NCBI GenBank assembly: GCA_046485045.1
Contig: JAWOHT010000028.1
Location: 1-64,000 of the forward strand
Direction of reading: 5' to 3'
Origin: JAFGPL01 sp046485045
GTDB lineage: Bacteria; Bacteroidota; Bacteroidia; Bacteroidales; UBA10428
DNA: 64,000 nt
The notes under the pieces were generated by a model that saw nothing but the letters and a program-made list of their open reading frames with translations, did no database searches and had not been told where the DNA came from. A program made the position numbers and the translations under genes. Of this stretch, positions 24,192 to 31,826 are shown piece after piece; the first letter of the stretch is position 1; the number at the start of each line of letters is the position of its first letter.

Positions 24192-24842
24192 TTATTTGTT
24201 TACGACTACTTCTCTTTCGTATTTCAAATACATTGCTGTTCCATACACAATATGCAGTGCCCCAAATCCAATAGCCCAGATAATTAACCCGTACCCTATA
24301 AAAAAAGAACCGGCGATTCCAAGCGCTATTTCACAAATACCCAGGTAACGGATATCTGGAAGCGTATATTTACTGGCATTTAGCAGCGCCAGCCCGTAAA
24401 AAATAAGGGTGCAAGGGGCTATAAGAAAATAGATATGATGATACAAAAGGATCAGGCAAAAAAGCCCACCTGCTATCAGCGGTATAAAAAGGTTGATAAG
24501 CATTCTTTTGGCTGCACTGTTCCAAACCTGTAAGTTTTTTTTCTTTGCTTTGCGTGTTGTAAAATACACCCCAACAGTTAGGGCCAGCACAAGCACAATA
24601 ATGGCATCAAGCACCAGAAAGCCTATTTGTTGTTGTAACTTGAGATGTAACCCGTTGTAAAAATAACGGTTTATATCGAAATAACGCTGGTCAAATTCAA
24701 GGTAAAAAAAAGCAACAGCAGCGCCAATCAGCGCAATCACACCTGCAGATACGCCCGATAATCCACTAAGTGATAAAAACCTGGAGGATTTTTCCATCAG
24801 GCTCCTTATTTCATGCAGACTTTCAAGTTGTTCCCTTTTCAT
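24192..24842 (-). CDS. six-span membrane protein of unknown function
   Basis: This 216-residue protein has about six hydrophobic segments beginning with SGVSAGVIALIGAAVAFFYL (about residues 29-48). The N-terminal MKREQLESLHEIRSLMEKSSRFLSLSGLSG is soluble. I recognise the general type from Bacteroidota loci in which such a protein precedes a short winged-helix regulator, but no function is established. It is the first gene of an operon with the regulator, and possibly the signal-sensing partner. An operator-like inverted repeat sits 17 bases upstream of its ATG. Confidence 0.7.
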   Translation of the reverse strand: MKREQLESLHEIRSLMEKSSRFLSLSGLSGVSAGVIALIGAAVAFFYLEFDQRYFDINRYFYNGLHLKLQQQIGFLVLDAIIVLVLALTVGVYFTTRKAKKKNLQVWNSAAKRMLINLFIPLIAGGLFCLILLYHHIYFLIAPCTLIFYGLALLNASKYTLPDIRYLGICEIALGIAGSFFIGYGLIIWAIGFGALHIVYGTAMYLKYEREVVVNK

Positions 24843-24858
24843 AATTATTTAATTAAAG

Positions 24859-24877
24859 TACTTTGCGTTTCAAAGTA
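24859..24877. promoter_or_regulatory. operator-like inverted repeat before the membrane protein-regulator operon
   Basis: TACTTTG-N5-CAAAGTA is a perfect 7-bp inverted repeat with a 5-base spacer. It is 17 bases upstream of the ATG at 24842, a position where a bound protein would block transcription or translation initiation. Its twin lies at 23831-23849 before creD. Confidence 0.65.
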
Positions 24878-24954
24878 ACAAATTATTTTTTATATTGCCA
24901 ACTTAAATTTTAATTTTTCGGGGTATTTAACATTATTTAAGTTTTAAGGTTGGT

Positions 24955-24962
24955 TATATTTG
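24955..24962 (+). promoter_or_regulatory. -7 promoter element of nfo
   Basis: TATATTTG matches TAnnTTTG, 32 bases before the nfo ATG. No TTTG is found at the -33 spacing. Confidence 0.4.
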
Positions 24963-24993
24963 AAGAGTTTTTAAATCTAACAAACCTGTAACC

Positions 24994-25839
24994 ATGAAAT
25001 ACATTGGTGCACATGTAAGCATATCGGGGGGCGTGGAAAATGCTCCTGTAAACGCTAAAAAAATAGGAGCCAGGGCATTCGGGCTATTTGTCAAAAACCA
25101 GCGGCAATGGGGAGCCAAGCCGTATACACAAAAAAATATTGATGATTTTAAAAATAATTGTATAAAACTCGGATATGACCCAAAGCATATCCTGCCTCAC
25201 GATAGTTACCTCATTAACCTCGGCCATCCTGAAAAAGAGCCTCTGGAAAAATCGCGTGCCGCTTTTCTCGACGAAATACAGCGTTGTGAGCAATTGGGTC
25301 TTGACCGACTGAATTTTCATCCCGGAAGCCATTTGGGCAAAATATCTGAAGAAGAGTGTCTGAAAACCATTGCCGAATCTTTAAATATGGCACTCAGCAA
25401 GACCCAATACCTTACCGCGGTAATAGAGAACACTGCCGGGCAAGGCTCAAATATGGGGCATTCCTTTGAACAGATTAAATATATTATAGACATTGTTGAA
25501 GACAAAACACGCATAGGAGTTTGCATTGACACCTGCCATTCCTATTCAGCGGGATATGATATAAAAACTGCTGAAGGATTTAAAAATACGTTTGCAAAAT
25601 TCGATGAACTAATCGGGTTTAAGTACCTGAAAGGAATTCATCTTAATGACACCAAGAAAGGGTATGGTTCAAGGGTAGACCGTCACGACAGTCTCGGCAA
25701 AGGCATTCTCGGCATTGAACCTTTCAAAATGTTAATGAACGACCCCCGTTTTGACGACATACCCATTATACTGGAAACACCCAACGAAGATATCTGGCCT
25801 GAAGAGATCAAGATGTTGTATGGATTTATAAAAACCTGA
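24994..25839 (+). CDS. nfo: endonuclease IV
   Basis: This 281-residue AP endonuclease of the TIM-barrel AP2Ec family cleaves DNA 5' of abasic sites in base excision repair. It begins MKYIGAHVSISGGVENAP with the family's first metal His region. Further metal-site blocks are LNFHPGSHLG, VIENTAGQGSNMG, GVCIDTCHSYSAGYD, LKGIHLNDTKKGYGSRVDRHDSLGKG and ILETPNED near the end. All expected His, Glu and Asp ligands are present. Length is normal. It is a single gene, divergent from the CreD locus, and araA follows with its own promoter. Confidence 0.95.
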   Translation: MKYIGAHVSISGGVENAPVNAKKIGARAFGLFVKNQRQWGAKPYTQKNIDDFKNNCIKLGYDPKHILPHDSYLINLGHPEKEPLEKSRAAFLDEIQRCEQLGLDRLNFHPGSHLGKISEEECLKTIAESLNMALSKTQYLTAVIENTAGQGSNMGHSFEQIKYIIDIVEDKTRIGVCIDTCHSYSAGYDIKTAEGFKNTFAKFDELIGFKYLKGIHLNDTKKGYGSRVDRHDSLGKGILGIEPFKMLMNDPRFDDIPIILETPNEDIWPEEIKMLYGFIKT

Positions 25840-25872
25840 TTTAGGGACCAGTCCCCTCAACCTCTTCTGAAA

Positions 25873-25902
25873 TTTGAGTTTCACATAAATTAATTATATT
25901 TG
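25873..25902 (+). promoter_or_regulatory. Bacteroidota-type promoter of araA
   Basis: TTTG (25873-25876), 18 bases, TATATTTG (25895-25902) is close to the consensus TTTG-N19-TAnnTTTG and ends 36 bases before the araA ATG. Confidence 0.65.
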
Positions 25903-25938
25903 ATACTATTCTACCAGAAAAATTTAAAAAGTATAAAT

Positions 25939-27444
25939 ATGATAGATCTTAAAAAACTTGAAGTTTGGTTTATAATCGGAAGCCAGGATTTATACGGGCC
26001 CGAGGTTTTAAAAACAGTTGGTGCACATTCGCAGGAAATGGCAAACTTTCTCAATCAATCGGCCAAAATTCCCGTGAGTATTGTATTCAAATCGGTAATG
26101 AGGAGCCTCGACGAAGTTACCAATATCTGCATTGAAGCCAATGCTGCCAGGCAATGTATTGGTGTAATTACCTGGTGTCACACTTTCTCGCCTTCGAAAA
26201 TGTGGATTAACGGCCTGAAAATTTTAAACAAGCCGCTCCTTCAGTTACATACCCAGTATAACCGTGATCTTCCGTGGGGCGAAATAGATATGAATTTTAT
26301 GAACCTAAACCAGGCTGCTCATGGCGACCGCGAACACGGATTTATTCTAAGCCGCTTGCGCAAAAGCCGGAAAATTGTAGCCGGGTACTGGAAAGAAGAA
26401 GACGTGCAGGAACGAATAGGTATCTGGACCCGCGCTGCAGCCGCCTGGCACGACATGCAGGGTGCAAAAGTTGCACGGTTCGGAGACAATATGCGCGAGG
26501 TTGCTGTTACCGAAGGCGATAAGGTTGAAGCCCAGATTAAGCTCGGTCTTTCTGTGAATACCTGGCCGGTGGGAGATATCGTAAAAGTTGTAAATGAAGT
26601 GAGCGAAGCTGAAATTGATAAAATCGTCCAGGAATATAATGATTTATACCTGATAGCCGATGCAGGCAAAAAAGGGGGTGCAAAATACGACAATGTCCGC
26701 TACCAGGCACGCATTGAAGCAGGATTCAATAAATTTCTCGAAGCCGGAAATTTCAAAGCTTTTACAACTACTTTCGAAGATTTGCATGGTTTAAAACAAT
26801 TGCCAGGTCTTGCTTCGCAACGATTAATGGCTGCAGGATACGGTTTCGGTGCCGAAGGTGACTGGAAACATGCAGCACTGGTTCGTGCCATTAAGGTAAT
26901 GGGCATTGGTTTAAAAGGCGGATGTACCTTTATGGAAGACTATACCTATCATCTCGATCCGAAAAGCATGAAGGTACTTGGCGCGCATATGCTCGAGATA
27001 TGCCCAAGCATAGCCGACGGCAAAGCCAGGCTCGAAGTGCATCCGTTGGGAATTGGAGGAAAAGATGATCCCGCAAGGCTGGTCTTTAATGTTGCAACAG
27101 GCCCGGCAACCCTAACCAGTATGATTGACATGGGAAACCGTTTCAGGATGGTGGTTCACGAAGTTGATTGCGTAGAACCCGATGCTGATCTGCCAAAATT
27201 ACCTGTTGCCCGTGCCATGTGGATACCCAAACCTGATATGAATACCGGTGCAACTGCCTGGATATTAACCGGAGGCGCTCATCACAATGCATTCAGCCAG
27301 GCCACTACAGCAGAATATATCGAAGATTTCTCCGATATGGCCGGTATCGAATTTGTTCACATTAACAAAGACACAAATATTACAAACCTGAAGAAAGAGT
27401 TGCAATGGAATGAAATGTATTACATGCTGGCTAAGGGGTTGTGA
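25939..27444 (+). CDS. araA: L-arabinose isomerase
   Basis: This cytoplasmic enzyme converts L-arabinose to L-ribulose. The ATG at 25939 gives 501 residues starting MIDLKKLEVWFIIGSQDLYGPEV, the normal family N-terminus. Thirteen residues of open frame upstream are rejected because they overlap the -7 promoter box. Recognisable blocks are VITWCHTFSPSKMWI, AARFGDNMREVAVTEGDKV-like text near residue 180, FTTTFEDLHGLKQLPGLASQRLM near 285, GGCTFMEDYTY, and the C-terminal TGGAHHNAFSQA. No araB, araD, transporter or AraR-like regulator is adjacent, so the gene is isolated from its usual partners. Confidence 0.93.
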   Translation: MIDLKKLEVWFIIGSQDLYGPEVLKTVGAHSQEMANFLNQSAKIPVSIVFKSVMRSLDEVTNICIEANAARQCIGVITWCHTFSPSKMWINGLKILNKPLLQLHTQYNRDLPWGEIDMNFMNLNQAAHGDREHGFILSRLRKSRKIVAGYWKEEDVQERIGIWTRAAAAWHDMQGAKVARFGDNMREVAVTEGDKVEAQIKLGLSVNTWPVGDIVKVVNEVSEAEIDKIVQEYNDLYLIADAGKKGGAKYDNVRYQARIEAGFNKFLEAGNFKAFTTTFEDLHGLKQLPGLASQRLMAAGYGFGAEGDWKHAALVRAIKVMGIGLKGGCTFMEDYTYHLDPKSMKVLGAHMLEICPSIADGKARLEVHPLGIGGKDDPARLVFNVATGPATLTSMIDMGNRFRMVVHEVDCVEPDADLPKLPVARAMWIPKPDMNTGATAWILTGGAHHNAFSQATTAEYIEDFSDMAGIEFVHINKDTNITNLKKELQWNEMYYMLAKGL

Positions 27445-27454
27445 TAACGATTAA

Positions 27455-27522
27455 AACGCCAATGACAAGGCTTGCGCTGTTTTTGAAAACAAGGAGTCCC
27501 TCCAGGCGGGCTGGCTGTTTTC
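27455..27522. repeat. second palindromic element, diverged copy of 6504-6628
   Basis: Bases 27455-27476 match 6519-6540 at 17 of 22 positions, including ACAAGGC. AGGAGT recurs at 27492-27497, in both copies 13-15 bases after the shared block. GAAAACA (27485-27491) pairs with TGTTTTC (27516-27522), and AG-CCC pairs with GGG-CT inside. The right end overlaps the stop codon of the convergent deacetylase gene. It may double as a bidirectional terminator between the two genes. Confidence 0.55.
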
Positions 27523-28900
27523 AGTCATCTCCTGTGGTCTCTTCTGTTGTCTCAGTTTCAATTGGTGGCGCTTCAACTACAGGCAATTCATGTACTGATG
27601 CATACTTAAACATATCTTCAAATACCTTTCTCCATCCAATCCACATTCCCTGTTCAGAAAGCGATTCGTTATGCCACAAAGAGATAAACAATCCGTCAAC
27701 AGCTTTAATCTCATCAATGACCCTGGAAATATGGCTCATTGCCTGGGTTGCACGCACCCTTAGGTAGTTATGCAATGTAACATCCATAATTTCAAACGGG
27801 TATATGGTAAGGTTTGATTCTGAGTCTTCGATGAGATCATAAAACCTGAAGGGCATGCTTGTACTGGCCCTGAAACCAAGAGCGCTTGCATAGCCCATCG
27901 AATATTCTTCGCGAATACCAAGCCTTAAGAGTTTACGATAGGTATCTGGCATCTTTAACTGAAGGTAATGCTGCCTGCTTCGCTTAACTTTTTGCCCGGT
28001 GACCTTTGTAAGCCGTTTCCATTCTTTTTCAAGCAGCTCGAAACTTTTATTTGAATTAAAAGAAGGGTGCAATCCTGTTATATGGCCGGCATTAATACTT
28101 TTAATCAGGTTCTGGTATGCTAACTTCCTGAACGGGACACTGGTGTCATGCCTCCCGTAATCACCCACCAAAAAAAAGTAGATTGATTTGGTTTTGTATT
28201 TATGTTCAACACTGTCAATATAGTCATATGTATCAAAAGGATCTTTGGCTGTGCCCCCCAGGGTTGAAAACCTGCCAAAAAACGAATTCAGATCACCCTT
28301 AATTAAAGCCTTTATCAATGCACCAATGGTTCTTATTAAGCCTTTGTGTTTAAAAGCAAAAGGATTATCAATATCTATGGAAGAAATAAATGAATATTTC
28401 ACAACCGGGAATTCAAAATCAGGCAACTTAGACCGAAGTTTTGATTTTAATAAAAGAATCCATTTATCAACCAATGGTTCAAGTAGAAATCCATGCAGGT
28501 AAGCAAGGCTCTGAATGGCTTCAAACCTGTCGTACTTATCCCCCGGCATAATGAGATATTCCTCATATCTTGTTAACAGAAAGAAAGATGCAGAAAAAAT
28601 ATCAAAAGGTAAGTCTGCATTTTCATCGGTCCTGAAAAATATTTTAAGCCCGTCATAATCTGATACCGTAACGACATGGTCCCGTATCCCCTGCTCATGA
28701 AGCATACCATATGGCTTAATCCAGAAAGTATCACCTATACGATGCTCAGTATAACACATTCTGGGGCCTTCGTGTGCATTGTACTCATTAATGTCAACAG
28801 TAATGCCGAATTCAAGTTTCAAAACGCGGAAAAAAATCTGGGTAAAAATAAAATCTATCCGGCTGGTAAGCTGAGGAGTGTATATCAGAAATGTGTCCAT
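27521..28900 (-). CDS. polysaccharide deacetylase family protein
   Basis: The ATG at 28900 gives 459 residues starting MDTFLIYTPQLTSRIDFIFTQ, the usual start of this Bacteroidota family; eleven extra residues upstream look non-coding. The N-terminal domain (about 1-120) with FDIFSASFFLLTRYEEYL is the companion domain often found before the NodB-like barrel. The catalytic part has SSIDIDNPFAF (metal-binding Asp pair), ITGLHPSFNS (in place of the usual HxxxH) and a C-terminal SLWHNESLSEQG. It probably acts on a cell-surface glycan, but the substrate is unknown. It is alone on its strand, convergent with araA. Confidence 0.82.
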   Translation of the reverse strand: MDTFLIYTPQLTSRIDFIFTQIFFRVLKLEFGITVDINEYNAHEGPRMCYTEHRIGDTFWIKPYGMLHEQGIRDHVVTVSDYDGLKIFFRTDENADLPFDIFSASFFLLTRYEEYLIMPGDKYDRFEAIQSLAYLHGFLLEPLVDKWILLLKSKLRSKLPDFEFPVVKYSFISSIDIDNPFAFKHKGLIRTIGALIKALIKGDLNSFFGRFSTLGGTAKDPFDTYDYIDSVEHKYKTKSIYFFLVGDYGRHDTSVPFRKLAYQNLIKSINAGHITGLHPSFNSNKSFELLEKEWKRLTKVTGQKVKRSRQHYLQLKMPDTYRKLLRLGIREEYSMGYASALGFRASTSMPFRFYDLIEDSESNLTIYPFEIMDVTLHNYLRVRATQAMSHISRVIDEIKAVDGLFISLWHNESLSEQGMWIGWRKVFEDMFKYASVHELPVVEAPPIETETTEETTGDD

Positions 28901-29002
28901 TAACAAAAAATTATTACAATGCAATGATAGCAAATTTCTGGAAATACTTTTTCAGGACATGGCATATTATTTCATGTCTGTACAATGTATAAAATGTGTC
29001 AC

Positions 29003-29182
29003 TTACTCCTGATTACCGCCACATTCAACACCACTGCATGAACAACCAGTTTGATTACCGGCAGCCTTGCAACTGCCTATATTGATGCTTTGGGACCTGC
29101 CAAGCAAGAGCTTAATGCCCAATCCTGCAAAAATGATCAACAAGAGGATAAAAGATGCTATAATAACTTTTATAAGTATCAT
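29003..29182 (-). CDS. 59-residue single-span membrane protein with Cys-rich tail
   Basis: Reading from the ATG at 29182 to the TAA at 29003 gives 59 residues. One membrane span (ILIKVIIASFILLLIIFAGLGIKLLL) begins right at the N-terminus, followed by a short tail with cysteines at positions 38, 47, 49 and 54 (SCK, GCSC, VEC). It resembles small membrane or secreted proteins seen in Bacteroidales, but I cannot name a characterised family. It lies 50 bases from a second protein of similar build on the same strand, so the two are probably co-transcribed. The cysteines could bind a metal or form disulfides. Confidence 0.6.
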   Translation of the reverse strand: MILIKVIIASFILLLIIFAGLGIKLLLGRSQSINIGSCKAAGNQTGCSCSGVECGGNQE

Positions 29183-29232
29183 TAAAATAAATTATGTATC
29201 AGACAATCTTAACAATTACGACAACAAATGGT

Positions 29233-29463
29233 TCAATTGATTGCCATCTTCATCTCTTTGTAATTGATCCCGGGTTTTTTCCTTATGTTTTTATGGTTTG
29301 ACAATTCTTCACACCTTACGCATTTAATTCCCATAGCTTTCATGTTTTTATTGTGGCCAACAGATGTTTCGGGAAATTTTTTTTTCAGAAAAAAAATATT
29401 AAAGCCAATCAAAATGAATGCCATTGAAATAAAAACAAGCGATATCAAAAATAACTTCAGCAT
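29233..29463 (-). CDS. 76-residue single-span membrane protein
   Basis: The ATG at 29463 gives 76 residues starting MLKLFLISLVFISMAFILIG with one membrane span. After it come FFLKKKFPETSVGHNKNMKAMGIKCVRCEE and a lysine-rich end. I recall the PETxxGHNKxMRxxGIxC pattern from small Bacteroidales proteins of unknown function encoded in pairs; that is memory and not a search. Six residues of open frame upstream are rejected in favour of the ATG next to the hydrophobic segment. It precedes the 59-residue protein by 50 bases on the same strand. Confidence 0.65.
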   Translation of the reverse strand: MLKLFLISLVFISMAFILIGFNIFFLKKKFPETSVGHNKNMKAMGIKCVRCEELSNHKNIRKKPGINYKEMKMAIN

Positions 29464-29611
29464 ATAACAAGTTTTATGCAAAATTAAAACAATTATATTT
29501 GTTGAGGTGGATGAATATTCTTTTTTCAGAAATTTAAAATATTTTCACACTCCAAAGCAACCATTATCACAACTTTTCATCTTGCTTAATAAAGTACTAA
29601 AACTATATTGA

Positions 29612-30064
29612 ATGAAAACATTAACAATTTGTCTGGTTGCCGCTATTTTATTGTTTGCCTGTGATAAAGAATGCGATCTGTGTTTTACACCTCCTCCTGA
29701 TTTTGCATTTAAAATTGTAGACCGGCAATCTGGTGCCAACCTGTTAGATAATGAAGTTTATTGCCCTGATTCAATAAGTCTCTGTTATTTTGAGAATGAG
29801 ATTGAAAAAGATATAACACTGGAATTTGCTATCAACCAGTATGACGAAAAACTTATCTATACCAATCAGCTTGGGTGGATTGCCATAAAAGGGATAACCG
29901 GGTTTTACCTCAGACTTGGGCATTTAGATACAGACACCATGTACCTTGATATAAGTGAAATGTCGGACAAGTGTTGTACATGGTTTGAAACAAGACACTT
30001 CCTGATTAACTCCAAAGCACCTCAATATGACCAGAACACATATGCATACCTCATAGAAAAATAG
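29612..30064 (+). CDS. predicted lipoprotein of unknown function
   Basis: This 150-residue protein begins MKTLTICLVAAILLFACDKE, a clear lipoprotein signal with Cys at position 17 (LFAC). After the lipid anchor there are cysteines in CDLCF, YCPD, LCYF and DKCCTW, so disulfides or a metal site are possible. The rest reads as a compact beta domain with Tyr- and Asp-rich strands. I do not recognise the family. It precedes ruvC on the same strand, but ruvC has its own promoter at 30169-30199. Confidence 0.65.
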   Translation: MKTLTICLVAAILLFACDKECDLCFTPPPDFAFKIVDRQSGANLLDNEVYCPDSISLCYFENEIEKDITLEFAINQYDEKLIYTNQLGWIAIKGITGFYLRLGHLDTDTMYLDISEMSDKCCTWFETRHFLINSKAPQYDQNTYAYLIEK

Positions 30065-30168
30065 GCGGTACCGCAACAGCAAACATTGCTGTTATTCCCG
30101 ACAATAACATATTGGTATTTCAGAGGGCATTTTAATACTCGCCTAAATTACCTGCATTGTCAGAAAGG

Positions 30169-30199
30169 TTTGAAATACCGGCAAATTCATTTAATTTTG
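30169..30199 (+). promoter_or_regulatory. consensus Bacteroidota promoter of ruvC
   Basis: TTTG (30169-30172), exactly 19 bases, TAATTTTG (30192-30199) is a full match to TTTG-N19-TAnnTTTG. Transcription should begin near 30206, downstream of the first in-frame start candidate at 30086, so translation must begin later. Confidence 0.75.
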
Positions 30200-30232
30200 A
30201 GGTTTATTAAACCGTCTCAAAACTTAATCTTT

Positions 30233-30787
30233 TTGAAAGAAAACAGGATAATTTTAGGAATTGACCCCGGGACAACCATTACAGGTTATGGTATTATTAA
30301 AGTGATTGCCAAAAAGCCAGCGCTTGTTACATTAGGTTACCTTGAACTTCAGAAAATTAAAGACCACTTCGAAAAACTGAAGCTCATTTTTTCGCGCACC
30401 CTGATGCTTATAGATGAATACAAACCCGATGAATTGGCTATAGAATCACCGTTTTACGCAAATAATGTCCAGTCGATGCTAAAGCTTGGCAGGGCACAGG
30501 GAATTGCAATATCTGCCGCACTCTACAGAAATCTCCCGATATTTGAATATGCCCCCCGGAGAGTCAAACAGGCCATTACCGGACAAGGTGGCGCCTCAAA
30601 AGAGCAGGTAGCAAACATGTTGCAAAAGATGCTTTTGATTAAAGATATGCCTGGAAAACTTGACGCCACTGATGGGCTCGCGGTTGCCATGTGCCATTTT
30701 TATCAAAAGATACCTGCTTTGGAGAATAAAAATTTTAAAAACTGGAGCGATTTCGCGAAAAAAAACCCTGACCGTATTACAGGATAG
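30233..30787 (+). CDS. ruvC: crossover junction endodeoxyribonuclease RuvC
   Basis: RuvC resolves Holliday junctions with RuvAB. I place the start at the TTG at 30233, giving 184 residues beginning with KENRIILGIDPGTTITGYGI. The upstream in-frame ATG at 30086 would add 49 residues unlike any RuvC and lies upstream of a consensus promoter. The RNase-H-like catalytic acids are D11 (GIDPGTT), E71 (LAIESPFY), D144 and D147 (DATDGLAVA). Length then agrees with the family (about 170-190). It is convergent with the HIT protein gene. RuvA and RuvB are not in the window. Confidence 0.92.
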   Translation: MKENRIILGIDPGTTITGYGIIKVIAKKPALVTLGYLELQKIKDHFEKLKLIFSRTLMLIDEYKPDELAIESPFYANNVQSMLKLGRAQGIAISAALYRNLPIFEYAPRRVKQAITGQGGASKEQVANMLQKMLLIKDMPGKLDATDGLAVAMCHFYQKIPALENKNFKNWSDFAKKNPDRITG

Positions 30788-30812
30788 TAAGCAAATAAAA
30801 GGAAAACAACAA

Positions 30813-31205
30813 TTACAAAGCCTTCTTAATCTTTTCCAGAATCTCTTCCATTTCTGCGGCCATGAGCTTTAGTTTAGGTTTCATAAAGTTAGTGGCGCTT
30901 AAATCGTTCATGGGAATAAGATGAATATGTGCATGCGGCACCTCAAGACCAAGCACGGCAATAGCAATTCTCTTGCATGGAACGGCTTTTTGAAGGGCTT
31001 TTGCTACCTTCTTCGAAAAAAGGTGCAAACCGGCAAATATATCATCTTCAATATCGAAGATATAATCAGTTTCTTTTTTGGGTATTACCAATGTATGTCC
31101 TTTTTCAAGGGGATTGATATCCAGAAAAGCAAGAAAATTCGCATCTTCAGCAATCTTATAGCAGGGTATCTCCCCATTCACAATTTTCGTAAAAATTGAA
31201 GCCAT
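30813..31205 (-). CDS. HIT family protein (histidine triad)
   Basis: This 130-residue protein begins MASIFTKIVNGEIPCYKIAED, a typical HIT start. It has the catalytic triad HAHIHLIP with H91, H93 and H95. HIT proteins are nucleotide hydrolases or transferases that act on adenosine phosphoramidates or dinucleotides; the precise substrate is unclear. The mid segment NPLEKGHTLVIPKKETDYIFD is conserved in the family. It follows greA by 9 bases on the same strand, so greA-HIT is an operon, a common pairing in Bacteroidota. Confidence 0.93.
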   Translation of the reverse strand: MASIFTKIVNGEIPCYKIAEDANFLAFLDINPLEKGHTLVIPKKETDYIFDIEDDIFAGLHLFSKKVAKALQKAVPCKRIAIAVLGLEVPHAHIHLIPMNDLSATNFMKPKLKLMAAEMEEILEKIKKAL

Positions 31206-31214
31206 ACTAAGGGA

Positions 31215-31682
31215 TTAGGTAGATATATCAATTATTTCAAAGGGAATAACGCCTGAAGGCACCTTTATATCAACCACATCACCAACTTTTTTTCCCAGCA
31301 ATCCCTGGGCTATGGGTGTCTTAACAGAGATTTTGCCTCTTTTTATGTCAGCCTCACTCTCCGACACGATAATATATTCCATTGTGATATTGTTGCTCTT
31401 GTTCTTAATCTTCACCCTGTTCATGATCTGTATAACCGAGGTGTCAATTCTCGATTTATCAATAATCCTGGCATTTGCCACCTCCTCTTTCAACTTTGAA
31501 ATTTTAAGCTCAAGCATGCCCTGTGCATCTTTGGCAGCGTCGTACTCTGCATTCTCAGAAAGATCACCTTTATCCCTGGCTTCGGCAATGAGCTTTGAAA
31601 TAGCCGGACGTTCAACATTCAAAAGGTTATCGAGTTCTTCTTTTAGTTTATGTAAACCCTCTTCTGTAATATAATTAACCAT
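31215..31682 (-). CDS. greA: transcription elongation factor GreA
   Basis: This 155-residue factor rescues backtracked RNA polymerase by stimulating transcript cleavage. The N-terminal coiled coil has YITEEGLHKLKEELDNLLN, then IAEARDKGDLSENAEYDAAKD, whose acidic tip (D and E around residues 40-46) is the functional site. The C-terminal FKBP-like domain ends with KVGDVVDIKVPSGVIPFEII. Length is normal. It is the first gene of a two-gene unit with the HIT protein. Confidence 0.96.
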   Translation of the reverse strand: MVNYITEEGLHKLKEELDNLLNVERPAISKLIAEARDKGDLSENAEYDAAKDAQGMLELKISKLKEEVANARIIDKSRIDTSVIQIMNRVKIKNKSNNITMEYIIVSESEADIKRGKISVKTPIAQGLLGKKVGDVVDIKVPSGVIPFEIIDIST

Positions 31683-31826
31683 AACTATATCTCCCTTTTT
31701 AGAAAAAACAAAACGAAAAGAATTCCGTAATAACGGAACTCTTCATAATTAAATATTAGTGAATTAATACTTTAAATGCTTAAATAATACTTTTTAGGAT
31801 TGTTATAAAATTTGCGACTAATTTAA

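Noticed and set aside
25844..25855. GGGAC-CA-GTCCC hairpin between nfo and araA
   Set aside because: The 2-base loop is too small and no T-run follows, so it does not qualify as a terminator.
28956..28978. Inverted repeat GACATG-N11-CATGTC downstream of the 59-residue protein
   Set aside because: Six-bp arms without a T-run on the minus strand; too weak to call as a terminator.
29545..29739. 64-codon minus-strand frame over the start of the lipoprotein gene
   Set aside because: It overlaps the lipoprotein signal codons of the gene at 29612 on the other strand and has no coding character.
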